Shown one piece after another: positions 12,501 to 20,260 of a stretch of DNA of 64,000 nucleotides. The position numbers and the translations under genes are program-made. Source of the DNA: Cladocopium goreaui (lineage: Eukaryota > Sar > Dinophyceae > Suessiales > Symbiodiniaceae); assembly GCA_947184155.2 (NCBI GenBank), contig CAMXCT020000446.1, positions 303,280 to 367,279 on the forward strand. The letters are read 5' to 3'. Every line of letters begins with the position of its first letter. The first letter of the stretch is position 1. The notes under the pieces were generated by a model, which had not been told where the DNA came from, did not search any database, and saw only the letters and a program-made list of their open reading frames with translations.

Positions 12501-14915
12501 GGCAGATTTGAGCAGCAATTCACAGGCAGTTTGCTGCGATTCATCGTTGGTCAAATTCCAATCTTGTTGCTAAATTCCTGAAGATTAAAACCACGTACAA
12601 CTTTGGTTGGTTCAAATTCCTTGCTTCTGTGGATTTCTGGGTAAATTCCGGTCACTAATCATCATAATGGTCCCAGATTCCGGTGAAGAATCCCGATTTT
12701 GGGATCTTTTCTAACCTTCATCATCTGTATTAAAAAAATCAGGACTAAAATGTGGATCTGTTGGCGAAAACATGTTCAATCATTGAGATTCAGAATCTCA
12801 AAACAGATTTTGGGATCCAAAAAACCAGGTCATTCGGTCTAACTCTGGTGATTCTATGGGATTCTCTGGTGTTTCTATCGCATATTTCTGGGATCTGCGG
12901 GATACGGCAGGCGGCATCTGAGGCATCCTGCAGCTCTTTGCTCCGCAGTTCAATGCCATATGGATCCGTGGATCCACCTGGGGCCTCGTAAGGGAAAACC
13001 ATGGCAGGAAACAGCTCATTTTTTGGGGGTTAGAAAGGTTAGAAAGGCCATAAAAATATCTCAATGGTGATGGGAGAAAACAGTTATACCCTCTGGTAAT
13101 TTTCCATGGGCTAAAAATGGTACAAAAAAAAACTATGGTATACTATTATGGTTTTCCTTGGGTTTATTATAAACCAATTTATACCATAGAAATATCCCAA
13201 TCTATTATATACCCTCTGGTAATTTGTTACACTTTGCGAACTGGAACATGGCCCAGTCGAAATAGTTGATTTACCCATTAATAGCATGGTGGATATGTAA
13301 ACGTTTACCAGAGGGTAACAAATGGCAATATTGTTCCTGGCTGGTGGTTGACCAACCCCTCTGAAAAATATGCTCGTCAGTTGTGATGATTGTTCCCAAT
13401 ATATGGAAAAATAATCCAAATGTTCCAAACCACCAACCAGATATATATATATATGTGTGTTTATTCCTTGAATCCCAGGCTCAAATTGTTGAATGATTTA
13501 TGTTCTTTGGAAACAGATGGCGTCCGGTCGCTTTGTTACTGGTTCCACATTATGGTTCCACATTATATAGCTCTATAAACTGATAAGTACGTAGTATGCA
13601 AATCATTGATAGTTGTTGGGTTGTTTGGTGCTTAACTGAGAAGTATATAGTTCTGTAGATTGTTACATAAGTATTGGAAGTGAGGGGCAACCCCTCTGTG
13701 AATCATGACTGAGCTCCTGACATGCGCAGTTCCCGCTGAAGCTCCTGCCCTTCCTCCTCATGGCAGCCAAGCATCCATGATGGATTATGGATTCTTTGGC
13801 AATCCTTCCCCAAGAAACTGCAGTTTTCCCAAAGGGACAATCATAATGGACTTGAATAAATTATTGGTTCTTAGGTGTGTGTGTGTGTGTCCCATTTTTA
13901 GGCCGTTCCCATTTTGCTTTGTTTTTTATGACCCCATAATTGGGCCAATGGTGTTGACTTCTTGGGGGAGCCACAACCAAGGTTGCTGAGCCGGTTTTCG
14001 ACGTATCTTTACCCACACTTGCTGGCCCAATCAAGGAGAAACGTTCCAGGAAAGGTTCAAACCTACTAAAACAACATCAGAAGATCTAACCTATATCCCA
14101 TCTGGTTGGTGGTATACCTATCCCTCTGAAAAATATACGAGTTCGTCAGTTGGGATGACTATTCCATTCCCAGCTGTTTCTGGAAAGTCATGATCCATTC
14201 CATGGTTCCAACCCACCAACCAGCAATGAATTACTATATAAATCACCATTTTCCCATGGTTTTCCTATGGTTTTCCTATGGTATTCCACCATTTTTCCCC
14301 TAAAATCGGGCACCTCAAAGTACTTGGGCCGGGCTCGAAGCAGGCCATGCTCAATGTCGTCCAAACTCATCTGCGGTCAAGGGGTATGTCTCAAGAAATT
14401 TCCGAAGCTCTATGTGGCTATGGATCAATACCTTGTACCCCTTTTTAGTTCACATCAAAATTTAGCTGGGATTTATGGATGTGAATAACCCACTAAAAAT
14501 GGTATTAATAGGTATTGATCCATACCCATGTAGTAAATGTAGTAAAAATAGATTCTAGTAAATTGTAAGTCTATGGTTTGTGAAGGATGATATGATGTTT
14601 GGCATTTACCCTAAAAACCATTTGATTATTCTTTGGGACATCAATCGCGGTAAATCCTTAACCTTGTATCATCATTTACTTTGGGGTACATGTGTTTTAA
14701 ATGACCATAGATGAGGGTAGATCAGATCATGGTAAATCCATGTAAATCCCCTTTCGAATTCAGACAAGTCCAACATGTTCATCACAAGCATATGGCAATT
14801 TTGGCAAATAGCAGCAGTTTCTTCGACACACCCAAATGCATCCATTCTTCGTGGCACGTGGAGGTCTGCCAAAATCTTCTGCCAGAATCTCGGGGGCCGC
14901 TTGTTCCACCGGACG
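6575..14915 (-). CDS. unidentified multi-exon gene(s) in a MITE-rich interval
   Basis: Short GC-richer islands on the minus strand read as protein and mostly follow AG acceptors. In transcript order: about 14915-14750 (FWQKILADLHVPRRMDAFGC), 14370-14313 (MSLDDIEHGLLRARPKYFEV after CGCAG), 12984-12890 (APGGSTDPYGIELRSKELQD), about 11740-11640 (SELDTAVVWCHSDGSFGA, weak), 10868-10800 (weak), 9630-9545 (LGVTELFKMYLEETVSRWVM), about 9020-8760 (AEELIHNGGNTIFHGDVKVY), 8452-8310 (LTPRQWILPYATGEKKTLLE) and 6690-6575 (RPVQLEWLPYDWETNGPDVR). Introns are filled with MITE copies. I do not recognise the protein. One gene or several cannot be decided; the exon islands are seen, their joining is inference. 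Confidence 0.45.
6921..7114. repeat. MITE family B, long copy
   Basis: Starts CTGGTTGGTGGTT and ends AAACCACCAAGCAG. The interior is extended by an extra inverted TTGGGATGAT / ATCATCCCAA segment, making it nearly twice the usual length. Confidence 0.7.
7293..7408. repeat. MITE family A, GGCC-end subtype
   Basis: Both ends carry TACCCGGCCTGGTAA (inverted at the right) instead of TACCCTCTGGTAA, but the interior is the standard family A sequence. Confidence 0.75.
7774..7875. repeat. MITE family B copy
   Basis: CTGGTTGGTGGTT at the left, AAACCACCAACCAG at the right, with the ACCCTCTGAAAAATATG-like and TTCCCAATATATGGAAAAA interior. Confidence 0.75.
9411..9506. repeat. MITE family B, degenerate copy
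   Basis: CTGGTTGG start, GAGTTCGTCAATGGGA interior and AAACCACCAAGCAG end. Confidence 0.6.
10256..10454. repeat. two abutting MITE family A copies sharing one end
   Basis: The first copy (10256-10362) ends ACCAGAGGGTA. Its last bases double as the start of a second copy (10361-10454) that begins TACCCTCTGGTAA but ends in the GGCC-type CCAGGCCGGGTA. It is a mixed-end, head-to-tail pair. Confidence 0.7.
10981..11107. repeat. long near-perfect palindrome
   Basis: Two arms of about 50 bp (from ATACTTGGTGGCTCATCCCA, and its inverted match ending CCACCAAGTAT) flank a short centre around CCCTACTTATCCC. Foldback element; no coding frame. Confidence 0.75.
11431..11543. repeat. MITE family B copy
   Basis: CTGGTTGGCGGTTTCAACC start, CCTCTGAAAAATGATGGAG interior and GTCACCACC end lacking the last bases. 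Confidence 0.65.
12300..12420. repeat. MITE family A copy
   Basis: ACCCTCTGGTAAACGTTTAC start, ATGCTATTAATGGG interior and TTTACCAGAGGGTA end. Confidence 0.75.
13210..13317. repeat. MITE family A copy
   Basis: TACCCTCTGGTAATTTGTTA start and GTTTACCAGAGGGTA end. A second family A start lies at about 13086 without a matching end. Confidence 0.75.
13337..13440. repeat. MITE family B copy
   Basis: CTGGCTGGTGGTTG start and AAACCACCAACCAG end with the family B interior; separated from the preceding family A copy by only about 20 bp. Confidence 0.75.
14102..14223. repeat. MITE family B copy
   Basis: CTGGTTGGTGGTAT start, GTTCGTCAGTTGGGATGA interior and ACCCACCAACCAG end. Confidence 0.75.
14418..14528. 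repeat. short inverted-repeat family C
   Basis: ATGGATCAATACC at the left and GGTATTGATCCAT at the right, with TTCACATCAAAAT and AGCTGGGATTTATGGATG inside. A second copy with the same interior lies at about 58935-59030. Confidence 0.6.
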
Positions 14916-14945
14916 AATCAGCAATTCTCAGGACTTTGATCATGA

Positions 14946-15105
14946 CTGGTGGTTGATCCCTACCCCTCTGAAAAATGATGGAGTGAAAGTCAATTGGGAT
15001 GATGACATTCCCAATACTAGTATATGAAAAATATCAGTCAGCTGGGCTTACCATTCCCAACTGAATGTAAGTCATAATCCATTCATGTTCCAAAGCACCA
15101 ACCAG
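14946..15105. repeat. MITE family B, long copy
   Basis: CTGGTGGTTGATCCCTACCC start and AAGCACCAACCAG end. It has two successive CATTCCCAA blocks, suggesting an internal duplication. Confidence 0.65.
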
Positions 15106-15841
15106 ATGAAGTTGCAAAAAATGATCCAATTCCAAACCCACGTCGTGTCATCCCCATTTCCCCCGCCAGCCTGGGTTCCGGCTACGCGGTAAGACACAGC
15201 AGGTGTGATGAAGAAGCAATAAAGATACCTGGATCTTGTTGAGAGCATTTTTCCCGGTTAATCGGTTAGTCATGGTAAGCGTATAATCTCTAATACAGTA
15301 TATATATATATAATTTTATATTATATACTATATATATATGTAGTACTGGTACAATATGGTATCATATAAATATAACCTTATTAATTTTGATACGAATTAT
15401 AAGTAAATCAATCATCAACCAACCATGTTCTGTCAACTTCACCGGTGAAAATGATGATAAACCAGTGGATTTGTTGGGTGATTTCCAGTGGATCCTACCC
15501 TAAATTTTCAGACTCACAAAATTTATTTCCCCTAAACAAAAGCGCCACCAAAAAGATAGAACAAATATGAACAAATCAACCTCTGAAATAGATTGAAATA
15601 GTCGTAAACTTCAAGTTCACCTTTTCTGCATTGTTTTGGGGGGTACTAATGGCTACAGATATAATGTCCGTTGATTTCCCCTAACATGTGCCACTCCTTG
15701 CCTTGTTAGCTACGAGTACTTCAACTTCCCAAAGTTGCCAAGTCGCCAAACTCCCGAGCGTCGGCCAAAGGTGGTGACACCATGGAAAGTCCTGATCAGT
15801 GGAGGTTTGACGCCACAACGCATGGAGAGTTGACTCATTGA

Positions 15842-15956
15842 TACCCTCTGGTAAACGTTTACATAGCTATGGAAAGATCCACCCATTTTTAATGGGAAAA
15901 TTCACTATTTCGACTGGGCCATTTTCAATAGCTATGTAACAAATTACCAGAGGGTA
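15842..15956. repeat. MITE family A copy
   Basis: TACCCTCTGGTAAACGTTTA start and AAATTACCAGAGGGTA end, with the GACTGGGCCATTTTC interior. Confidence 0.75.
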
Positions 15957-16109
15957 CTCATTGGAGGGACAAAACTCAGGTTAAACCAGACAATTTTTGT
16001 GACTTGATGAACACTTTTAAAACTGGGGCGACCACACCGGAAACTCGTCACATTCCACCGGCCATTCTTGGAGTTTTGTGGGCCAATATGGATGAAAATG
16101 ATAGATGGG

Positions 16110-16140
16110 AAAAAAATGGTAAAAGGGGGATGCTAGGACA
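16110..16140 (+). repeat. left terminal inverted repeat
   Basis: Pairs with 27285-27315 on the opposite strand with three mismatches (positions 5, 13 and 22). Directly preceded by the target duplication ATGGG at 16105-16109. Confidence 0.85.
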
Positions 16141-16373
16141 TCCCAAGGGTTTATGTTGGTTGTTATGGTTTTTATGTTATTGTTCAATGTTTCTTCCCTA
16201 CCTTTGATGTTTTATGTGGTGGGGGTTTTGGGACTATTTTACCCCTACCTTTCACTGTTGATGTTTGGATTGAAGGGGGGTAGGATTTGTTTAGACTGTT
16301 GGGGTTTTGTGTTTGTGTTTGGGCGGGTGATTACTTCATAATATATTTTGTTAAGATATTATGAATTAATCAT
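16141..16373. other. non-coding left terminal region of the viral element
   Basis: G/T-rich on the plus strand with repeated CCTACCTTT words (about 16197 and 16242) and an inverted GGGGTAGG (about 16276). From 16329 an imperfect palindrome is formed by GATTACTTCATAATAT and its near inverted copy ending 16371. The 16-mer also occurs inverted at 26500-26515. It could hold end-recognition or 3'-processing signals; no gene seen. Confidence 0.5.
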
Positions 16374-16850
16374 TTATGCTTTCCACTTTCCTATTCCATC
16401 CCACCAGTGTTCAATTATCCTGACTTGACTTGTGATAGGTTTGTCTGTATCATTCAGTTCATCTATTGCTAATGCTAATAGAGTTTGATATATTGCCATA
16501 GCATCCCATTTTCCATCACGGTTAAATTCCTTACCACAATCAACGATGACCTTTTTATCAGTGAGGTTTTCATACATCTTTTTCATAATGTCAAAATTTA
16601 CAAACGAATATATTATCATAGCATTTATTCCTTGGTCGTTGTTCAATCTGTTAATTACTTTCTTCCAAAATTTGTCTCCTTCCTCATCATCTGGTGAAGG
16701 CATAGGATGACACCTTACAAAGTCTCTAATCTCTTCATCTTCTTTTTCTATTGCTTTTCTTTCCCAGTCATCGTCTTCGCTTTCACTACCAAAGTCAGCA
16801 TATAAACCGATATTACCTATATCTATAACCTCAATTTTTGCTCTACTCAT
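16374..16850 (-). CDS. viral protein of unknown function, 158 aa
   Basis: Intact ORF of 158 codons. The ATG at 16850 lies just downstream of the element's minus-strand promoter motif, which supports this start. The N-terminal third is acidic (FGSESEDDDWERKAIEKEDE). The rest looks globular, with INAMIIYSFVNFDIMKKMYE and a W-rich tail (RIIEHWWDGIGKWKA). No signal peptide or membrane segment. It is the last minus-strand gene before the left end. I do not recognise a family. The AT-rich codon use matches the other viral genes and not the host exons. Confidence 0.75.
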   Translation of the reverse strand: MSRAKIEVIDIGNIGLYADFGSESEDDDWERKAIEKEDEEIRDFVRCHPMPSPDDEEGDKFWKKVINRLNNDQGINAMIIYSFVNFDIMKKMYENLTDKKVIVDCGKEFNRDGKWDAMAIYQTLLALAIDELNDTDKPITSQVRIIEHWWDGIGKWKA

Positions 16851-16857
16851 TTTCTCT

Positions 16858-16887
16858 TATTATATATAGGTATTTTTTCTTTAAGTA
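16858..16887 (-). promoter_or_regulatory. viral minus-strand promoter motif
   Basis: Read on the minus strand: TACTTAAAGAAA, a short A/T spacer, then CCTATATATA, then the ATG of the 16374-16850 gene about 8 bp later. The same arrangement precedes the genes at 17534 and 18013, so it is probably a shared viral promoter. Confidence 0.7.
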
Positions 16888-17534
16888 TTTATCACTTTTT
16901 GTAGGTGTTCTTTTATTTCTTCTTGATTACTGTATTTCTCATAGCCATTGAACAGTTCTTCGGTGTATTCACGCAAGAAAATTTCCAAAATGTCTTTTAT
17001 CTTGAACTCCCTGTTTCTAAACATAAAAGTTCGTTCAACATTAGGAAACCACCAGCATCTTCGTTGCTTACTGTGATTGATGAAATTAAGGTCGTGAAAG
17101 TTCTTTAGAATATGATAAGTGTATTTCCAATGGTTTTTGACATAAGACTTAATCGCTTGAAGATATATCTTATCTTTTTGAAATTCTACCTTCAGTTTAT
17201 AGGTGTCCATTAAAGCATCTATTTTTCTCTTCATTACTCTAACATTTGTTCGGTCGGTGTTGGATAAATAGATAGGTGATTTCTCCATCCTTGTTTTAAA
17301 GAAATGCATTTGTTTTTCAATTTTTGTTAGTTCTTTCTCTTCAAAATGGTCAAAATGATAGTTGAATGTTATATATCAGCGTTCCTTATCATTCAACTCT
17401 TTACATTTAGAACAGTGAAGGTTGTAATTACATATCTCATCACAAATTCCAGCAGGAAAAATGTTGTTCAATAAAACCTTAATGTCAGTCATTTCTTTCT
17501 TACAACATCCACAGTTTTTATAAGTAAATAGCAT
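16881..17534 (-). pseudogene. zinc-finger viral protein interrupted by one in-frame TGA
   Basis: One reading frame runs from an upstream ATG at 17555 (or, better placed behind the promoter motif, the ATG at 17534) to the stop at 16881, interrupted only by a TGA at 17376-17378. Before the stop it encodes about 52-59 residues with a cysteine pattern NCGCCKKE...CDEIC...CSKC, fit to bind zinc. After it come about 165 residues, including SPIYLSNTDRTNVRVMKRKI and QRRCWWFPNVERTFMFRNRE. The frame is identical on both sides, so a single base change (or stop readthrough) separates the halves. The N-terminal cysteine arrangement resembles that of the neighbouring 17642-18013 gene. Family unknown. Confidence 0.65.
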
Positions 17535-17540
17535 CCTCTT

Positions 17541-17570
17541 ACTATGTATAGTCATTTTTTCTTTAAGTAG
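17541..17570 (-). promoter_or_regulatory. viral minus-strand promoter motif
   Basis: CTACTTAAAGAAA followed by a CTATACATAGTAAGA block, aligned base for base with the motifs at 16858-16887 and 18026-18054. Because an ATG at 17555 lies within the motif, the next in-frame ATG at 17534 is the more likely start. Confidence 0.65.
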
Positions 17571-17641
17571 TTTTTGGGGGCTCGTTCAGTTTTCGGGTTC
17601 GGGTTGGTTTTTATTTTCCCTTTCCTCCTCTTCCAGTTCTC

Positions 17642-18013
17642 TTATGACCATACTGTATCTATTTCACTCATTCCTTCGTTGGGGTCTTGTCCATTGGCGA
17701 GGTTTCTTAACCTCTCAAAATCCTTCACTTTGTGTCTTTCATTGGGTGGGAGGGTTTTGAGATGTTCCTTCAACTCTGTCAGGTCAAAGTATGTGTCTTC
17801 CTCTTCATCCTCATTTTCCAAAAACATTTCCATTTTTTGCTTTTCCATCTCCATAAGTTTGTTTTCCATATATTGGAATTTCATTTGCTTCTTGTAGCAC
17901 TTGCCACAAACATTCACGAAGGTTTTGAGCAAGTAGTTCCAATTAGGTTGGTTTCTATCGTTCAGGGTTATAACATCTGTCATTATACGACATCCACAGT
18001 CAAATTTTGTCAT
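17642..18013 (-). CDS. small zinc-finger-like viral protein, 123 aa
   Basis: The open frame extends further upstream, but the ATG at 18013 is chosen because it follows the promoter motif at 18026-18054 and gives a sensible N terminus, MTKFDCGCRIMTDVI. Cysteines DCGC and later VCGKC form a likely zinc site (residues about 6-8 and 36-39). They are followed by a charged helical region (MEMEKQKMEMFLENEDEEED) and a tail with LPPNERHKVKDF. It is similar in cysteine layout to the interrupted gene at 16881-17534, suggesting paralogues. It is divergently arranged with the integrase gene, with only about 85 bp between. Function unknown. Confidence 0.7.
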   Translation of the reverse strand: MTKFDCGCRIMTDVITLNDRNQPNWNYLLKTFVNVCGKCYKKQMKFQYMENKLMEMEKQKMEMFLENEDEEEDTYFDLTELKEHLKTLPPNERHKVKDFERLRNLANGQDPNEGMSEIDTVWS

Positions 18014-18098
18014 CTTATTTAGTCTTACTATATATAGGTATTTTTCTTTAAGTATATTTTTTATTGCTGATAATTTTAAAAATCTAATATTATAATAT
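18014..18098. promoter_or_regulatory. divergent viral promoter region
   Basis: Leftward: TACTTAAAGAAA (18043-18054 inverted) plus a TATATATAG block, driving 17642-18013. Rightward: AAAATCTAATATTATAATAT ending at the integrase ATG. A related AT-rich phrase (AAAATCTCAACTATTAATAT) precedes the 19857 gene and AATATTAATAT precedes the 19064 gene. Confidence 0.6.
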
Positions 18099-19040
18099 AT
18101 GGCAAGGAGACTATCAAGAGATGACATCATAAGCAATGTCTATTACAATCTGGAAACGGGCTTCGGCTCAATCAATGAGACCCTCAAGAAAGCCAAGGAA
18201 CAAGACCAGACCATCAACAGGGTGGATGTGGAAAACTTTATGAGGAAACAGCCCAACAAACAGATTAGAAAATACAGGGGTTCAAACTCCTACACCGCGC
18301 CCTTCGCAAGGTTTGAATATCAGATTGACATAATGGATATGAAACCCCTTACCAAAGAACCAGAGACGAAAATTCCCATCAAGAACGACGAACCGAGATA
18401 CGGGTTGGTGGTCATTGACATCTTCAGCAAGTTGGCAAACGTCGTCCCTATGAAAGAAAAATCCAGACCAATTACATTGTCGGCGATGAAAGAGAGTTTC
18501 AACAAAATGGGTTTTCCAATGTCCGTTTATAGTGATAATGACCGTGCCTTCCAAGCAGGGGTTAAAGAGTTTTTTGAGAAAGAAGGCATCACTCACGTCG
18601 TCACCCTAACACACGCTAATGTTGTGGAGCGTTTCATAAGGACAATGAAAAATATAATACACGATAGAGTTAGGTTTAATCGCGGTAGTTGGACTGTGAT
18701 GTTGTCCAAAGCGTTAGATAAATACAACGACACCGTCCATTCATCCACCAAAATGAAACCCAAGGATGCACACGACGACAAGAACCATATGGACGTCAGG
18801 GTGAATTTGACAAGGAGGGAAAAGAACACTCGCAAATATCCAGAGGTCAAAGTGAATGATATGGTCAAGGTCTTTGAGAAGGAAAAAGACAACTACACCG
18901 AGAGGAAGGAGTATAACTCAAAATGGAGCAATCAATCCTACAAAATCGTCAAGATAGAATACGATGATGTCGGAAACAGAACCTTCAAACTGGAAGGATT
19001 GAACAAACCGTATTTGAGGCACGAGATTTTGAAAGTATAA
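18099..19040 (+). CDS. retrovirus-type DDE integrase (rve), 313 aa
   Basis: It would join element DNA to host DNA by strand transfer. An N-terminal helical part (residues 1-70) is followed by the RNase H-fold core, in which D77 (YQIDIMDM), D146 (VYSDNDRAF) and E177 (HANVVERFIRTMKN) fit the catalytic D-D-E triad. The segment LVVIDIFSKLANVVPMKEKS is the classic second strand of the fold. D146 to E177 is 31 residues, slightly shorter than the D-35-E spacing of retroviruses. The last about 70 residues (VKVNDMVKVFEKEKDNYTER onward) resemble the small beta-barrel or chromo-like tail of Polinton integrases. An N-terminal HHCC zinc domain is not evident. The ORF is intact, 313 codons. The TSD flanking the element is what this enzyme class leaves. 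Confidence 0.93.
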   Translation: MARRLSRDDIISNVYYNLETGFGSINETLKKAKEQDQTINRVDVENFMRKQPNKQIRKYRGSNSYTAPFARFEYQIDIMDMKPLTKEPETKIPIKNDEPRYGLVVIDIFSKLANVVPMKEKSRPITLSAMKESFNKMGFPMSVYSDNDRAFQAGVKEFFEKEGITHVVTLTHANVVERFIRTMKNIIHDRVRFNRGSWTVMLSKALDKYNDTVHSSTKMKPKDAHDDKNHMDVRVNLTRREKNTRKYPEVKVNDMVKVFEKEKDNYTERKEYNSKWSNQSYKIVKIEYDDVGNRTFKLEGLNKPYLRHEILKV

Positions 19041-19063
19041 AAAATTATCTATAATATTAATAT

Positions 19064-19381
19064 ATGACAGAGGTAGTCGTAAAAGAGATTGATAATGAAG
19101 AACCAAAGGAAGAAACAATACCAGAACCAATACAGGAAGAAGCACCGAAAGAAGAGGGGAAACCAGAAGAAACAATTGAACCACCCGTTGAAAAGAAACC
19201 GCAACCAGCGCCAAAGCCCAAAAGGGTAAGACCGTCAAGGGCGAAACCACCTTTTGACCCAGAAGCATTCAAAAACGACCTTGTAAAGCAACTGAAGGAA
19301 GAACTACAGAGTGCAATGACCGCCAGAGACACCTACAACAAGCCAAAGAGGAAAAGAACAAAGCGACGAGAGAGAAATTGA
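19064..19381 (+). CDS. Pro/Glu/Lys-rich viral protein, 105 aa (possible C-terminal frame switch)
   Basis: Starts 23 bp after the integrase stop behind AATATTAATAT. Residues 1-45 are acidic and proline-rich (PKEETIPEPIQEEAPKEEGK), residues 46-65 are basic (KPKRVRPSRAK), then a helical segment DPEAFKNDLVKQLKEELQSA. The last 16 residues in this frame are unusually basic. In the +1 frame the same DNA reads QAKEEKNKATREKLKSLAST, a better amphipathic helix, up to a TAA at 19405-19407. A one-base indel near 19330 is therefore possible. Function unknown; it could be a virion or nucleic-acid-binding protein. Confidence 0.6.
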   Translation: MTEVVVKEIDNEEPKEETIPEPIQEEAPKEEGKPEETIEPPVEKKPQPAPKPKRVRPSRAKPPFDPEAFKNDLVKQLKEELQSAMTARDTYNKPKRKRTKRRERN

Positions 19382-19419
19382 AATCTTTAGCATCAACAAT
19401 TTTGTAAAGTAATATAAAA

Positions 19420-19790
19420 ATGAACATCAAGGAACAGAAAACGGAACTCAACAAAAAAGACATCTACGAAAACGGTCCGCAAGGATATCAACAGAAGACA
19501 AACCGTCCATTCAAACAAAAGTGTATAGTAGTTATGACCACTACGTAACCACAACGACAGCAACACGGAACACGGCAAGGATACCAACTCACAACCATCA
19601 TCTTTACCTAAAGCGTCTTCTTGAATATCACACTGAGCACGATTACAAGGTCTTACAAGTAAAGCAGAGGATGAAGGAAGAGAATGAGATGCTACAGAAC
19701 GAAATGACAAGGTTGAGGGAGGTGAGGAAAAATCACAGATTGGAAGATTACGGGGCGAACGTCCAGAATATGAAACAGAGAATTGATTAA
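19420..19790 (+). CDS. small viral ORF in two overlapping frames
   Basis: An ATG at 19420, after an AT-rich leader, opens 42 codons (MNIKEQKTELNKKDIYENGP...) ending at 19546-19548. In another frame, open from about 19410 and without its own ATG, the DNA reads TRIPTHNHHL-type sequence. It continues as a clear coiled-coil (KQRMKEENEMLQNEMTRLRE) to the stop at 19790. The two halves look like one gene of about 120 residues broken by a single indel near 19515-19525. No known domain. Confidence 0.5.
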
Positions 19791-19856
19791 TACAAACAGT
19801 GGTTGAGAGGCGATACACAAGATTAATATAAAAATCTCAACTATTAATATATAGCA

Positions 19857-20240
19857 ATGACAGCAGAAGTAATCAACACAAAACAGGGATTGACACGAAT
19901 ACCCACTTATGCGGAACTCATCAAGGAAATAGACAGGGAAAAGTTCAAAACCAATGACATCAGAAAAATCTTTGATAGGAACGCTTGGTATTTTCACGAA
20001 AGTCCGCAGGGTCAAGCACTGAACACAAACAACATCCACCCAGCAGACTTACAGCAAATGAACTTCAAAAAGATGGCAGAGGAAGCGACCGCGAGGAAGG
20101 AAGAAGAAACACCCAACCTTGACTTTGAAGATATGACAGTCTTGAGGGACGACGCCATCAGCGACTTTGAGATGTCCTTTGACAGAGAGGCAGAGTTGAG
20201 GGAAGAGAACGAAAGGAGAGAGCAGAACAAGCAAACTTAA
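19857..20240 (+). CDS. unknown viral protein, 127 aa
   Basis: Intact ORF with its ATG behind AAAAATCTCAACTATTAATA, the plus-strand leader motif of this element. The N-terminal part looks globular (RIPTYAELIKEIDREKFKTN, FDRNAWYFHESPQGQ). The C-terminal third is charged and probably helical (DREAELREENERREQNKQT). No cysteine cluster, signal or membrane segment. It ends 20 bp before the next gene and is probably co-transcribed with it. Family unknown. Confidence 0.7.
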   Translation: MTAEVINTKQGLTRIPTYAELIKEIDREKFKTNDIRKIFDRNAWYFHESPQGQALNTNNIHPADLQQMNFKKMAEEATARKEEETPNLDFEDMTVLRDDAISDFEMSFDREAELREENERREQNKQT

Positions 20241-20260
20241 GTCATTCACAAGACCACTAT

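Noticed and set aside
16004..16341. Plus-strand open frames across the left end of the viral element
   Set aside because: The first crosses the insertion boundary, and the second is G/T-rich terminal sequence; neither has a promoter motif.
18282..18892. Minus-strand open frames within the integrase gene
   Set aside because: Antisense shadows of a clearly recognised integrase.
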